Assembly (NCBI GenBank): GCA_001600415.1
Contig: BCJX01000006.1
Coordinates: 115,983-179,982, forward strand
Direction of reading: 5' to 3'
DNA length: 64,000 bases
Source of the DNA: Pascua guehoae
Taxonomy: Eukaryota > Basidiomycota > Tremellomycetes > Trichosporonales > Trichosporonaceae
Below, piece by piece: positions 19,922-32,054 of this stretch. The translations under genes were made by a program, and so were the position numbers. Position 1 is the first letter of the stretch. Every line of letters begins with the position of its first letter. Under the pieces are notes generated by a model that was not told the DNA's origin, ran no database searches, and worked only from the letters and a program-made list of their open reading frames with translations.

Positions 19922-21296
19922 TCACTCCTCTGCGTCTTCCTCAGCGGTGGACACTACATCAAGCTCCCGCGATGGGCCCGCGCAGGCGTCGCGCCTCCCA
20001 TAACACGAACGAATGACCGCTCCCCACGTCACAGTCTTGGCGCACTGGGGGCAAGTCGAATGCTGCGGGAGAACTGCCATCTGTTGCGTTTCACCGGAGC
20101 GCCGGTGCGAGTGCTGCGCCAGGCAAGAGAGGTGGGTCACACAAAGACAAACGTCGCCTTCAGGAGTCTCGTGGGCGGGGCACACAGCAAAGGTCAGATG
20201 GTCCTGCCGAGTTCAGTTGTGCTACTTGCTATGTGGGAGTGCACTCACGCTCGTGTCCAGTGGGTCGTGGCAGAGTGAACAAGCCAAGTCGGGTACACGC
20301 TCGAGCTGCTCCCATTTGCCCAAAACGCGGAGACCGAGCCGAAACTTGCCGTCTGAGAGATCGAGGCGGCGCTCTCCCGCGGGTTCCGAGGGTTCCGCAG
20401 CTCGACGTTTGCGGGGCTTGGTGAAGGCGTTGAGGAGACCGCCTGGAACATGCGTCACTGTGAGCAACTCGTGCACTGGAGGCAGATTGGCCACATCCAT
20501 CGCGAGTCGGTTTGTCGACTTGTCTCGCAAAAGACCGGGCGATGGCGGCCCACGGCTTCGCACCAGCTCAGTTGCGATCGTAAACGTCTGTTCCGTAAAG
20601 CAGCGAATGTGCAGAGGAAGGTGGACGAAAGGTGGAGAACGAAGGAGAGCAACTGCAACTCTGCGGGGTTAGTTCAGAACGTTCAGTCAAACGTACAGAA
20701 TCTTGCGCTCTACCCAGTTTCTATGAGAATCCTTCTTGAAGATGGGCTCCGTATCCTCAGTGTCAGAGGACACCGATCTTCGCAGGTGGCGGGACAACTC
20801 TGGGTGTTGCCAAGCCCATTCAAACTGAAGGTCAGCGGACAATACAGCACACGGGCGCACCTGCAGAGCAGTGAGCTTGCTGGGAAAGCTATTTTCGTGT
20901 GTGAGTCGCAATATGGCACTCCCAACTGTCAGTCTCACCCAAAGACGATCATCTGCGACTCCTATCCGTCAGCGTTCAGCGTCAGCTGTAGCAACCCACC
21001 CATGGCCTGAAGCGTGAGGTCTTCCATGCGCCTTGCTTCAGCTCTCCGTTATGCTGTCGAAGCCGACGGGGAGGATCCGGTGTTGACCCCACCTATAGGT
21101 TGTCAGCATAGTAAGACAAAGGCCATCTGCTCAGTTAGGACTCTCAGACGCTCACATAGGTCCTCTGTGAGTTTTGTGTTGCCATGGACCGCAGCAGGTA
21201 ACAGGCGTAGAACGGTGGAAAGACATGGTTGCCGTCAAGGACAGTGGATGTTGATTTCTTGGTGCCAGGTTTCGCTGTTGTCGAAGAGGTCATCAT
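19922..21296 (-). CDS. SLX1: SLX1 structure-specific endonuclease subunit
   Basis: About six introns. Exon 1 begins [14 protein letters not shown] and contains FYACYLLRS, then TY with YVGST across the first splice, matching the GIY-YIG signature. [19 protein letters not shown] and the catalytic-Glu segment [15 protein letters not shown] follow. The C-terminal half carries a RING/PHD-like zinc finger: CSLCHD, CPAHE, CLAQHS and CPQC. It ends [15 protein letters not shown]. With Slx4, Slx1 cuts branched DNA such as Holliday junctions and 5' flaps in the nucleus. Length of about 390 residues fits. The weaker YVG in place of YIG is common in Slx1 proteins. Confidence 0.93.
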
Positions 21297-21738
21297 GAGG
21301 TAGGCTGAGCCCTAGAGAATACAGTGGTGGAGTGGACAGCGGGTTGGTGATGCAAGACGACCAGCTCGCCAGTTGCGTCCGTGCACAACAACAACAAACA
21401 ATTTGCTTCCGCAAGTTGCCTCCGCCCACCCACCCATGATCGTCACCAACCACTTCACTTCTTCGGCTGCAGCCAACGCGAGCTGCTCCACTGTGCTGAG
21501 TTCTTTGACATTTACCTACATAGATAAGGTGATATCTACGGCCACTCTGGATGCACCGTGGTACCAGTGTTATCACCTATTTCATTGGATTCGACATGGA
21601 CAACAGTGTTCTTGGTGCGATAGACTCGCCGGCTTTGCGACGTAGTGCATCGTATACCATGGACGCTCCTGCCCCACCCTGTTTCGCAAGAATCCATACA
21701 GCGCTTCTGCTACTACGATCCAATATTCTGTTACGTCT
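21297..21738. other. Short intergenic region between SLX1 and PKA genes
   Basis: Both flanking genes are on the minus strand, so this region holds the SLX1 promoter and the 3' flank of the kinase. No gene is seen. Confidence 0.5.
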
Positions 21739-23807
21739 TCAGAAGTCTGGGAAGAGATGGTCGTGGGGATTGGTGCCTTGTTTGCCGTACGAGCTGACGT
21801 CGGCCTCCGCGTAGCGATCGAACCTGGGGGGTCAGTACTCGTGGTCGTGGTCGTGGGTGGCATGTCAAGTGTACAACGCACTGGCTCGAGTCGCCCTCTC
21901 CGTCGATCTTTGGCACGTATGGTGCCGGAATCTCCCGTCGGTATAGCTTGTCCCAGTCGACTTCGGAGAACCAGCCATGCCCAAAGATGTCGGCCGACCC
22001 GGCGCGAAGGTTTCCGTAGCGCTTGGTGAGGTCGGAGATGAGGAGGTTCTTGAGCAGCTCCCTTGCTTGGTTGTCAAAGTAGGTGGGGTAGCGAACCTTG
22101 CCCGCAATGATCTAAAGTGTCAACCCCATTCACGTATAAAGCTTACCTTCTCGTACAGCTTCATGGGGTTGCCGTCCTCGGTGAAGAATGGCGGGTAGCC
22201 AGCCTAGGAGTGGGTCAGTACAGATCAAGGTGCTCTGCAAGCGCGCCAACGCACCAGCATCTCGAAAATCAAGACTCCCAGAGCGTACCAATCGACGCTC
22301 TTGTTGTAACCCTTGGATTGAACGACCTCGGGGGCAACTGCAATGTTAGAAGGAACAGCAGCATGCAGAGGTATGGGACGCACGGTAGTCTGGCGTTCCA
22401 CACAGGGTCCAGGTAATGTCCGGGACATGCTTGGCAAAGCCGAAATCGGTAACCTTGACGTGGCCGTCAGCCCCCAGGAGAATATTCTCCGGCTTGAGAT
22501 CGCGGTAGATGATATCCAGCGAGTGGAGGTAGTCTAGCGCAAGAGCTACTTCGGCAGCGTAGAACTTGGCGACCGAGTTGGGGAAGCGCTGACGTCTTAG
22601 TAGGCGGCACACGGGAGGCAAGCGTCACACAACGTACCTGGCTCTTGCGAAGCAAGCTGAACAGCTCACCGCCCGCCACAAAGTCCATGACCATGTACAG
22701 ATTATTGGCGTCTTGGAAGGTACCCCAGAGATTAACCAGGAACGGGTGACGGACGCGGACGAGCATCTCTCGCTCCGAGTTGGTGTGCTCGACCTGCTTC
22801 ATCTTGACGACCTTCTCCTTGTTCAGAACCTTGATAGCGTAGAAACGGCTGTTGTGCTTGGACTTGACCAAGTGCACACGTCCAAAGGATCCCGTACCCA
22901 GACTATCGGCATCTGTTAGCATCTACACACATACACACACAGAGGCTGTCGATCCGACCACCAAGATTACTTACGTTCGTTCAACATGGAAGTCGGCGAA
23001 AGCGTAGCGGCCTGCCGTCTTCCTTGGCGCACCCTGGTCCCTGGTCGGAGTCGTAGAGCCCGTTGTAGTGTCCAGAGCGGCCTGAGTCGCAGCTGCGTTG
23101 ATGGCTGCAACGCGAGCTTGCTGGGTCGCGTTGTGCAGGTTTTGCTGGGCTTGGGCAGCCTGGGAAGTGAGGTGAGCAAGAGTCCACACACGGAGGTGAC
23201 GTCCCCACACACCTGCTCCTGAGCCTCGCGCGCCTTTGAGCGCATCCGGTCCTCGTCGACGCTCCCTTGACCGCTGTCGCCGCCGGGTGGTGTCTGGATG
23301 GATAGGTTGGATACGTCGGCCATTTCAATGCTCATCGTTCGGTTGACCTCGGGCTGGGCCGTGTTGTTGGCGACCCCTCCAGCGTTTGGAGTGACATTCG
23401 AAACGTCGTTTACTTGCTGAGCCTGTGGCGGGGACGACGCGTTGTTGGTCGAAGTGCTATAGGGCATGGGTCAGAATCTGTCTCATCTCAGGCCGAGCCA
23501 ATGGCCTGTCCGCGACCTGACCGCACCTTTCAATACCATCCATGGGAACTGGGGCTGAGGGAGTCGCCTGAGGCTGGGGCTGGGACTGGGGAGTCGCCGG
23601 TGGAGGAGACGATGCAGCCTTGGCCTGGTTGGGTGCAGGCGATGGCGAGGCAGGAACCGTCTTGGTTTGCTGGGGAGAGCGGGGCGCAGGCTGCGAACGT
23701 GGTGGGCTTTTCGACAATGACGTCGGTGAGTTGACAGGGGATGCCGGATTCGACTTGGACGACGACGCCTGCCTGCGATGAAACTTGTCTGAGACTTTGG
23801 CAAACAT
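21739..23807 (-). CDS. PKA1: cAMP-dependent protein kinase catalytic subunit
   Basis: A protein kinase with a long low-complexity N-terminus rich in Ser, Pro, Gln and Ala (start [16 protein letters not shown]). The kinase domain shows the glycine loop LGTGSFGRV, lysine in FYAIKVL, catalytic loop [11 protein letters not shown], activation loop [10 protein letters not shown] with the phosphorylatable Thr, and [17 protein letters not shown]. The AGC C-tail ends in a FPDF hydrophobic motif followed by TGA. About eight introns. PKA is the effector of cAMP signalling and in basidiomycete yeasts controls morphology and nutrient responses. An upstream Met is absent in frame close by, and the N-terminal extension is normal for this group, but the exact start remains inferred. 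Confidence 0.93.
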
Positions 23808-24413
23808 GATGATCGATGTACACTGGTGGTGACAAGGGCAAAGAGCAGCGTCGCTTGTGTGGATGGCCTCTTCGAATGCGAGTGGGAGCGAGGTGTTGTA
23901 CCACAGGAGGGCTGGATCCCGTTCGCAGATCGCAGATGGGCAAGGGTGGGAGTCGATCGACGGCGTCGGGATAGCCGAAACGTCCGAAAACGTCGACCAG
24001 CTGGAATAGAAGAGTGGGGGGACGAGAGATGCGAGGATGTTCAGAAGCCGAGGTCGCAGAGATGACAGCTGGTGTATGCGTGATTGTAGAGAGATGAGAG
24101 GATAAGAGTGTGGTGGTGAGGGTGGTGGGTATGTCGTCGAGTTGGCGAGGCGGGTAGGGGAGGTGGACCGGTTGCGTCGAGGAGCCAAGTGTCTGAGGAT
24201 GTGGGGCACGAGGGGCCCAAAGGCTGGATGGATAGGCGACGGGGGAGAGAGAGAGTGAGAGAGCCAGACGAGACGAGCGAGCGCAAGAGAGGCAGGCAGA
24301 GTTACCAAGTGACCGAGGGCAGTGTGGGTGTTAGTGGTCGAGCCAGGCGGCGATCCACTCCAAGACCTAGTGCGCGCGTGACGACACTGCTGTTGCCGCG
24401 GGGGTAGGAGGGG

Positions 24414-24698
24414 NNNNNNNNNNNNNNNNNNNNNNNNNNNNNNNNNNNNNNNNNNNNNNNNNNNNNNNNNNNNNNNNNNNNNNNNNNNNNNNNNNNNNNN
24501 NNNNNNNNNNNNNNNNNNNNNNNNNNNNNNNNNNNNNNNNNNNNNNNNNNNNNNNNNNNNNNNNNNNNNNNNNNNNNNNNNNNNNNNNNNNNNNNNNNNN
24601 NNNNNNNNNNNNNNNNNNNNNNNNNNNNNNNNNNNNNNNNNNNNNNNNNNNNNNNNNNNNNNNNNNNNNNNNNNNNNNNNNNNNNNNNNNNNNNNNNN
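24414..24698. other. Assembly gap of 285 N
   Basis: A run of N is bordered by GGGG on the left and ten G on the right, so the gap probably hides a G homopolymer or G-rich repeat. Confidence 0.99.
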
Positions 24699-25155
24699 GG
24701 GGGGGGGGCTTCAAGGCCGCGGGCAACTGGCCAGCAGTGTCGAGCAGTGGGATGCAGTCCATGCACACACTGCAGGAGAGGAGCGGGGGGCTAGAGGAAC
24801 AAATGACGTGAGTTTTACCCAAAGGGGCAAATGATTGGCGCACTGTAGGACCAGATGAGGCAACCCTGAAGAGGCCAGAGGGAGGGGCAGTGGGCCACAG
24901 AGGCCACAGAGGCCAGGCCACAGAGGCCAGGCAGCTGCAGCCAGCCAGTGTGTGCAGTGTGGGCCGCCAGTGACCAGACCAGGTGAGCCGTGGGCCAAGA
25001 CTTTATTTCCTTGGGTCAGCAGATCAACCAGACACTCTTTCCAGGCTGAACCATCCATCATCCCACACACAAACCGCACGCCGATCCGATCGCTCCAGCC
25101 CCTTACAAAACAGGCGCGCATCCTCACACCTTTGAATTCAATACGCCTAACTATG

Positions 25156-25163
25156 TCACGTGA
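25156..25163. promoter_or_regulatory. E-box palindrome TCACGTGA upstream of BCKDHB
   Basis: A perfect palindrome about 420 bp before the start codon, the same 8 bases as upstream of GLC3. It is a candidate bHLH site; function is inferred only. Confidence 0.3.
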
Positions 25164-25523
25164 TTGACAATCCTGCTCAGATAGGCGCGCGTGTTTTGTG
25201 GCGCGGGGCCACGCCGCGCGGGTGGTCATTGGCATGGCATCTCGAGGGGGATGGCGGCTCCGGCCGGTCAAGAGTGCGGGGCTAACCCGCCAGCCAGGGA
25301 CAGAGTCTGTTACTTGTGTCATCGTTTGTTGTCGAGGTCAGGTCCAGCGGCCAAGTTCCGAACCGACCTTTGTGGAGAACATGTTCAACCATTGTACGCG
25401 CACCACACTTTCTTGTACCCCACCCCCAGGCTACTGTAGAGCAATACATACACCCCCTGTTCATACGTCGTCTCTTCCTCACACTCGCCCATCTTCCACC
25501 TCTCCACTCGTACTGACCTCGCC

Positions 25524-25530
<7 letters not shown>

Positions 25531-25556
<26 letters not shown>

Positions 25557-25572
25557 ACAGCAGCAACAGCAG
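25531..25572 (+). repeat. CAG/CAA trinucleotide tract just before the start codon
   Basis: Fourteen CAG or CAA triplets end six bases before the proposed ATG of BCKDHB and are in its reading frame. They would read as polyglutamine if translation began at the in-frame ATG at 25234 or 25381. Confidence 0.9.
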
Positions 25573-25578
25573 CCCGTC

Positions 25579-27426
25579 ATGCGAGCCTCCACCAAGTCAC
25601 TCCCCGCCCTCATCTCGCGCCGCATGGCGACGCGTCCTGCGGCGTCGTCCCCACAGCTGCAGGTCGCCAACCTCGTCCAGCGCCGGTACCAGTCGTCGCT
25701 CGACGAGCCCTCCGAGTCGCGCGAGCCTCGTGATGGACCGCGTGCCCGTGCCGCCCCTTCGCCTCCCCCGTCTCGCAAGGAGGCCGAGCCCACTCTGGGA
25801 AGCAGCAACCTGCTCAGGACGACATCCAAGGAGGTATGTTGGTCAGGCCGCGGGTGCTCCTTGGCACACAGCTAACACGCCTCAGGCCTTGGAGACCGAA
25901 GGCATGGTCTTTGCCGATGGACATGGGCTCAAGGGTCCCATGGGCAAGGGTCGCGAGACGCGCCGCATGAACCTGCACCAGGCTATCCGTGATGCCCTCA
26001 GGTAGGTTCATGGTGGGCTTGAGCAATGGAATATTTCTGACAGGCAGGACTGCTTTGGCTACCAACCCTAGGGCATTCGTGTTCGGCGAAGACGTCAAGG
26101 CTCACGGTGTCTTGTGAGTGCTGCAATGGTCCAAGTGTGCTGACGTCTCTAGCCGCTGCACCCATGGTCTTGCGGACGAGTTTGGTACGTCCACCTTGAT
26201 GTCTTGGGAGCCGACTCGCTAACTATGTTCTAGGCCAAAAGCGTGTCTTCAACACCCCTCTCACAGAGCAGGGTATCGCTGGTTTCGGTATCGGCATGGC
26301 AAGCGTTGGAGCATCTGCCATTGCTGAGATCCAGTTTGGTGACTATGTAGGTCTTCTGTGCACTCTAGCGACCGTCAGTCTGCTAACATCTTTTCAGATC
26401 TTCCCTGCCTTTGACCAGGTTAGTCTATGCTTGCTCCTTTGGTGTTGTTCACAGACGCTGACGGCCGTAGCTTGTCAACGAGGCGGCAAAGCAGCGGTAC
26501 GCCAGTGGTGGATCGTACCCTCTACCGGGTGGTTCGTTCACCGTTCGCGGACCCATTATGAGCGTCGGACACGGTGGCTTGTACCACTCGCAGAGCCCCG
26601 AAGTGAGTGACCTCTGCCGTCGGTACCCGTGCCGTTGACTAACCTCACTCAGGGCTTCTTCTTGGGCGCTGCCGGTCTCAAAGTGGCGGTCGTGAGGTCG
26701 CCCATTCAGGCCAAGGGCATTCTTCTCGGCGCGATTCGTGACCCCAACCCCACGATCGTCTTTGAGCCCAAGGTTCTCTACCGTGCTGCTGGTGAGTCCA
26801 TTCATGTGCTTGATGTAATGGGTGCTAACATGATCAGTTGAGGAGGTTCCGGTCGACGACTACACGCTCCCACTGGACGAGATTGACACTATTCGCAAGG
26901 GCACGGACCTTACAGTCGTGTCGTACGGCACACCGCTCTACACCACCCGTAAGTCGCAATTGCTGGCCTCTGAATTGCTGGTTGAATGCCGCTCACTTCC
27001 CAGTGCGTGCGATTGAGCTCCTCCAAAACCCCCCGCCCAGCCTCGTGCCCTTCCTCCCCGCCAAGCTGCAACCACCCAACCCCGCCCCGTCCATTGAGCT
27101 CATCGACCTGCGCACCATCAACCCTCTCCCTGCTCAGGCCATTACCGACGCCGTACGCAAGACGGGTCGCCTCGTCATTGTACACGAAGCGGGCAAGAGC
27201 GGCAGTGTAGGCAACAACCTCGCGGGTGAGGTTGGCCGTCGCGCGTTTGACTACCTCGAGGCCCCCATTGGGCTTGTTGCCGGCTGGGAGTGAGTTACAC
27301 AAGAGTTTTCGGCGATACCATGCTGACCACCCCTTCAGTGTTCCTGTTCCCCTGGCGTACGAGAAGTTCTACCAGCCGGATGTGATCCGGGTGTTTGACC
27401 AGCTGGTCCAGACGCTCAGCTACTAG
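25579..27426 (+). CDS. BCKDHB: Branched-chain 2-oxoacid dehydrogenase E1 beta subunit
   Basis: About eight introns. The start [19 protein letters not shown] is Arg/Ser-rich without acids, as in a mitochondrial targeting peptide. The conserved part reads [75 protein letters not shown], and [15 protein letters not shown], all typical of the E1 beta of the branched-chain complex rather than pyruvate dehydrogenase. The C-terminus holds the transketolase C domain ([15 protein letters not shown]) and ends [11 protein letters not shown]. With E1 alpha it decarboxylates 2-oxoacids from Val, Leu and Ile using thiamine diphosphate in the mitochondrial matrix. Start choice is discussed with the upstream CAG tract. 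Confidence 0.93.
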
Positions 27427-27781
27427 ATACTGAGCGAAAACTATTTTCTGTGCAATTGTGGACTTGTATGCATTACAATATTCTCGGTGAAGAAAGAAGA
27501 ATTGAGGGTCTGTAATGCCAAGGCGGCCATGATCTCATCGCATGATCGCATGGATGCAGCCGAGATTTAAAGTGGATCTGAACTGGACGCGACCGGCACT
27601 TGCCGGCCCGATGGCCACGTGATTTTGATTCCGTGATTGGAACGCGCCACGTCGGTGAGAGTTGGGTGTGTTCGCGCCTCTGACGCTCCTTTGTGCGACG
27701 ACAACATTACGACCCTCTACAGACGTTGGATCAGTCCAGTCGTGCTATACACCTCGGCCTCAAGCATTTGATCAATCAACA
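27427..27781. other. Short intergenic region before ERV41
   Basis: It holds a CCACGTGA site at 27615-27622 and nothing else recognisable. Probably the ERV41 promoter and the BCKDHB 3' flank. Confidence 0.45.
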
Positions 27782-29477
27782 ATGTTCGAGCCTCACCTCG
27801 GTCATGATGTGCACCCATCTGAACATCATGGCGAACACATGTCCTTGCTAGAGGAGCTGGACAAGATTGCGCCCATCAAGAGCTTTGACGCGTTCCCAAA
27901 GGTAAGCCCGCGCGCAACGCGTCTGTTGCAACTCTGCCTGACTTGTTTGTCCAGTTCTGACCTTGATTTCAGGTCCAATCTACCTATACGTCGCAGTCGC
28001 GCGGAGGCGGTGTCTTGACGGCGGTTATCGCATTCGTCACGTTCCTCTTGGTACTGGTGAGCTCGTGCCCTCGTGCGCGCGCGGAGCGTGTGTACTCACC
28101 CAATTTTAGAACGACCTCGGCGAGTATCTCTATGGCGCGCCAGACTACGAGTTCCGCGTTGATTCTGTAATTGAGCGGTCCTTGCAACTAAATGTCGACC
28201 TTACGGTTGCGATGCCTTGTCGCTGTGAGTCGGGGCGAGCATGTTGTGATTTATGGAGCTCACCTCTTGCCAAGACCTGTCGATCGACGTCCGCGATGCT
28301 GCCGGTGACCGGTTGCACCTCAACAGCGACTTTGCAAAGGAAGGGGTATGTCGCACGGCGTGGCGCATTTGCAGATCTAACAATCACAGACCACATTTGA
28401 GCCTGGACGAGCCACATCCATGAAGTGAGTACTCACCACCTGTAACGCTTGCAGCCTCTGACCGGTCAGGATTGGGTCTTCGTCATCCAAGACGCCATCG
28501 GCATCGGAAATGATCTCCGAGTCGCGTCGTTCCACGCCCAACCAGAAGGGATCGCTTTCAGGCCTTCGCGCACTATTCTCATCCAGCGGTCCTGCCAAAC
28601 TGCGCCATTCTGCCTACCGCCCAACGCACAACCTGATCGAGGACGGCCCCGCATGCCGTATCTATGGCAGTGTCGAGGTGAAAAAGGTCACTGCCAACCT
28701 GCACATTACCACTCTGGGTCACGGCTACATGAGCATGGAGCACACCGACCATGCCCGTGAGTTGTCGCGTAGGCTGTGTTCGAGGACATCAACTCACAAG
28801 CAGTCATGAACCTCTCCCATGTCATTCACGAGTTTTCATTTGGGCCCTTCTTCCCGGCCATTGCTCAACCACTGGACCTCAGCTTGGAGATGACAAACGA
28901 ACGTACGTTAAGAGCGTTTGCAAAGTAGCTGACGTGCGCCAGCTTTCGTTCAGTTCCAATACTACCTCCGCATCGTTCCAACAACGTACATTGATGCCAG
29001 CCGGCGGATGCTCTCGACCTCGCAGGTATGTAGCCGCATTACACGTAGAAAAGTATCACTGACAGTTGGCAGTATGCTGTCACCGACTACACTCGGTCGT
29101 TTGAGCACAACCGGGGTATTCCCGGCATCTTCTTCAAGTACGATCTCGAGCCGATGAGTGTCACCATTCGTGAACGAACGACGACGCTGTACCAGTTCCT
29201 CATCCGCTTGGTTGGAGTCATTGGTGAGTTGCTCCAGACGGCGCCATTTCCAGACCGCCATTGCCCAAACTAACCCTCCGCAGGCGGTGTCTGGACTGTT
29301 GCGGGCTTTGCCCTCCGTGTTGCGAACCGCGCGCAGAAGGAGGTTGCAAAGCACGTTGGCAAGGAAAAGGAGGCGATTCCGTCGTTTGTGGGGGGAGGTG
29401 GTTACCCAACCGCGGGTCCTACCAACTGGGCACCTGGCCCAGGCCTGGGCGACGCGGGTAGTTGGAAGAGGAGGTAA
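27782..29477 (+). CDS. ERV41: ERGIC/COPII vesicle protein Erv41
   Basis: About nine introns. The N-terminus MFEPHLGHDVHP leads to KSFDAFPK and a first membrane helix (VLTAVIAFVTFLLVL). The lumenal domain has YEFRVDSVIERSLQLNVDL, DGPACRIYGSVEVKKVTAN, NLSHVIHEFSFGPFFP and QYYLRIVPTTYID. A second helix near the C-terminus reads FLIRLVGVIGGVWTVAGFA, followed by a short cytosolic tail ending GDAGSWKRR. This is the standard layout of Erv41, which forms a complex with Erv46 and cycles between ER and Golgi as a retrieval receptor. The reading was pieced together from exons in frame. Confidence 0.9.
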
Positions 29478-29909
29478 CGATGCTTGGTAGGACCGTACTT
29501 GCACTGCATGAGACTCCGTAGACTAACATTGTGGCCGAGGGTGGCATTTGCAGCGTGGAGCAGTTTGGACGCAGGGTGCGAGGGAAGGGGACGCGTACGA
29601 GGGAAGGAAGGCGATGACGGCGAGGGAAGGAAGGAGATGACAACGAGGGAAGCGAGGAAAGATAAGCTGCGCACATGGCAGAGTCAACAGAAGGAAGGAA
29701 AGGTGGCAGACGGTCAACCCATAATACGAGTGGCAGTTTATTCCCATTGTTCATTTCTGTCCTTCTCTCCAACTCACTCTTGCCCCGTACGCTAGTCCAT
29801 CCATAAACAGAACCCCTCTCACCGCACCATCCGTATCATTGCCCATTGCCACGCTGCGTGCATAACAACCTCTGAAATCCGCACCCTGCACAAGGCGACA
29901 CGACAGTAA
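29478..29909. other. Short intergenic region with a GGAAGG-type repeat
   Basis: Near 29578-29665 the sequence contains degenerate copies of GAGGGAAGGAAGG-like units. No gene is recognised. Confidence 0.5.
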
Positions 29910-30811
29910 ATGAACCCCCAAGACCGGGCGCGCTTTTACGACCAACTGGCCCAGAAGGCACGATCAAACCGCACATACGTCAACCGGGCCCAGTCCAACG
30001 ACATGATTGCGTCTGCGCATCACATCTGGGCGCGAAACGGTGGGTACGGGCGAGGACGAACGGGAATGACATACTGACAATCCCCCCTGTCTCCTTCCTT
30101 TGTGTACTGATTCCCGCCTTTCTTGTCTTTCCTGTTGTATTTTCCCTCATAACTCTCACTTCCACCTCCCACAACCCCCAAATTGTATACCCCATTACAC
30201 CCTACGGCCTACGCTGCAGCAACACCACCACCCATGAACACGCTTCTCCTCACGCACCGCGGGGGCGCGCACGAGCCGGGCTATTCCGGCGTCGGCGTCG
30301 ACGCGGCGCAGTACCTCCGCCCCCGCGACGGTAACGCGTACCTCCAGCCTGTCCCCGTGCCGGTGCAGGACCCGTACATTGCCATGCGTACCGAAAACTG
30401 GGCGCGGTCTTCGTGAGTGCTTCAAGGGTCGGGATCGGGCTCGTCTGCGTCCAGGAGAAATCGAAGAGAATATCCAAGGAAACCCAACAGAAATCCAACG
30501 GAATCCAAGGACATCCGAGGGAAGCAAGAATCCAAGGACATTCAAGGAAGTCCAAGAAAATGCCTATGCTTTTGCCTCGCTCTCTATCCCCGTGCAGATC
30601 AACTGACACCAGGCGCGAGGACCTCTCCCGCCGCGAGGAAATTGCAAACATCCTCGAGGAGCAGAACGCCCTGCGGCGCCAAGTCCACCACCTCGAGAAC
30701 CTCGCTTATACGCAAGTACGTATTCCCCACACTCTCACCTCTCGTGCCACTTATACTTTGGGCTGACCAACACAGGTGCGGGAGCAGCACGAGCAGAAAC
30801 ATCAGCAGCAT

Positions 30812-30850
<39 letters not shown>

Positions 30851-31912
30851 CACGTCCAGTGGCCCGCCGCCAACGGCGACCCCGCGAGCCAGCCCTCGCG
30901 CCCCGACGCATCCGAGACAATCGCGCGCCTCGAGGCCGAGCTCGCCGCCGCCACCCGCGCGGCCACCGAGGCGACGGCCCAACGCGACGAGGCGGAAAAA
31001 CGCGCCCACAGCGCCCTAAAGCACCAATCCGCCATGGGGAGGGAACGGTACGACCTCGAGCGCAAGATTGCCGACCTGACGGTCCGCGCCGCCGAGGCCG
31101 ACGACGCGTGCGCGGCGCTCCGGACAGAGGTGGAAAAGTATCGCGGGCAAGAGGGGCGCGTGAGGGAGCTGGGGCACGAGGTGGCCAACTTTCGCGAACG
31201 CCTCGAGCTGTCAAAGGTGGGCTACGAACTCGGAGGGGGGGGTGTTAGCTGACATGCAGGCGGAGAGTGCCAAGCTGCAGGATAAGATTAGCTCGATCCG
31301 GTTTGAGAATGCCGCGCTTGAGCGCCAGGTCGAGCACCTCACGCGTGATGTGGGTCTTGGTCTGAGAGGCCGAGGGGCGCGCTGACGACGCCAGCGTAAT
31401 AATCTGCAGGTCCACGCTCAGAGGGTCAAGAACGTGAGTGAATGGTAATTCACGGACACTGATGGGCAGGAGTGTAACAAGCTCGTGCTCGAAAACAAAA
31501 TGCTGCAGGCGCAGTGGGCGTCGGCAGAAAAGGTGCGGACTGGGGAAAGAGTCGTTCTGACACGTAGGCGTATACCAAGACGAGCCACAACGACTCGCTC
31601 ATGACTGCCGCGGTGGGTATTTCGTCCAACAAGGATTGTCAAGGTAGACACGACTGACTGGCAAGGCTGTGCCCGTGCCCCCGTCGCCGACAAGTGCTCG
31701 CCAGGCGCGCCCGCAGAACATGCCGACCATGCCGACCGAGGTATGTCCGCGCGAGAGACATGTAGACTTTGCACCACCGACTCACAAGATCACAGACCCA
31801 GCAGGCCACACCGTCCGCGACGCTCATCACGGTGGCACACGACCCCTACGTGCGTGCGCGCCCCGCATCCAAGCTGACGCTGCAGGACCAGCTCGCCGCC
31901 GCGTTCGGCTAA
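29910..31912 (+). CDS. Coiled-coil protein with polyglutamine tract, function unknown
   Basis: Exons join in frame from MNPQDRARFYDQLAQ to the end KLTLQDQLAAAFG. Exon 2 (TPPPMNTLLLTHRGG...) connects by phase-consistent introns. The middle carries a Gln/His tract of about 20 residues encoded by CAG and CAA (30790-30852), followed by a long heptad-like coiled coil rich in Glu, Ala and Arg (ETIARLEAELAAAT, ERYDLERKIADLTV, ENAALERQVEHLTR). The tail is Pro/Thr-rich. I do not recognise the family; the layout suggests a scaffold or tethering protein. Intron 2 (30413-30612, 200 nt) is longer than others here and holds degenerate repeats. The next gene is convergent. Confidence 0.75.
30413..30612 (+). 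repeat. Degenerate repeats in intron 2 of the coiled-coil gene
   Basis: Between about 30455 and 30560 units like AATCCAAGGACATC recur several times with changes. They lie wholly within the 200-nt intron and are not coding. Confidence 0.6.
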
Positions 31913-32054
31913 CCAATACCGTACCATCTTCCCAGCGTTCCCCTTCATGTTTCTCGTATACCGCATCCCGTCGCGTTCTGTCAACGCGCACGCGACAGCC
32001 TATACTTCATGACCTTTTATGCATTCGACAAAGTGAGAAGACGACGGCCGGATA

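Larger units (their letters stand above)
23808..25578. other. Divergent promoter region with assembly gap
   Basis: About 1.8 kb separates the PKA gene (-) and the BCKDH E1 beta gene (+). The PKA side has a pyrimidine-rich leader on its strand. A gap and a TCACGTGA site lie inside. No gene is convincing. Confidence 0.5.

Noticed and set aside
24302..24921. Minus-strand frames spanning the run of N
   Set aside because: They exist only because N codons are not stops.
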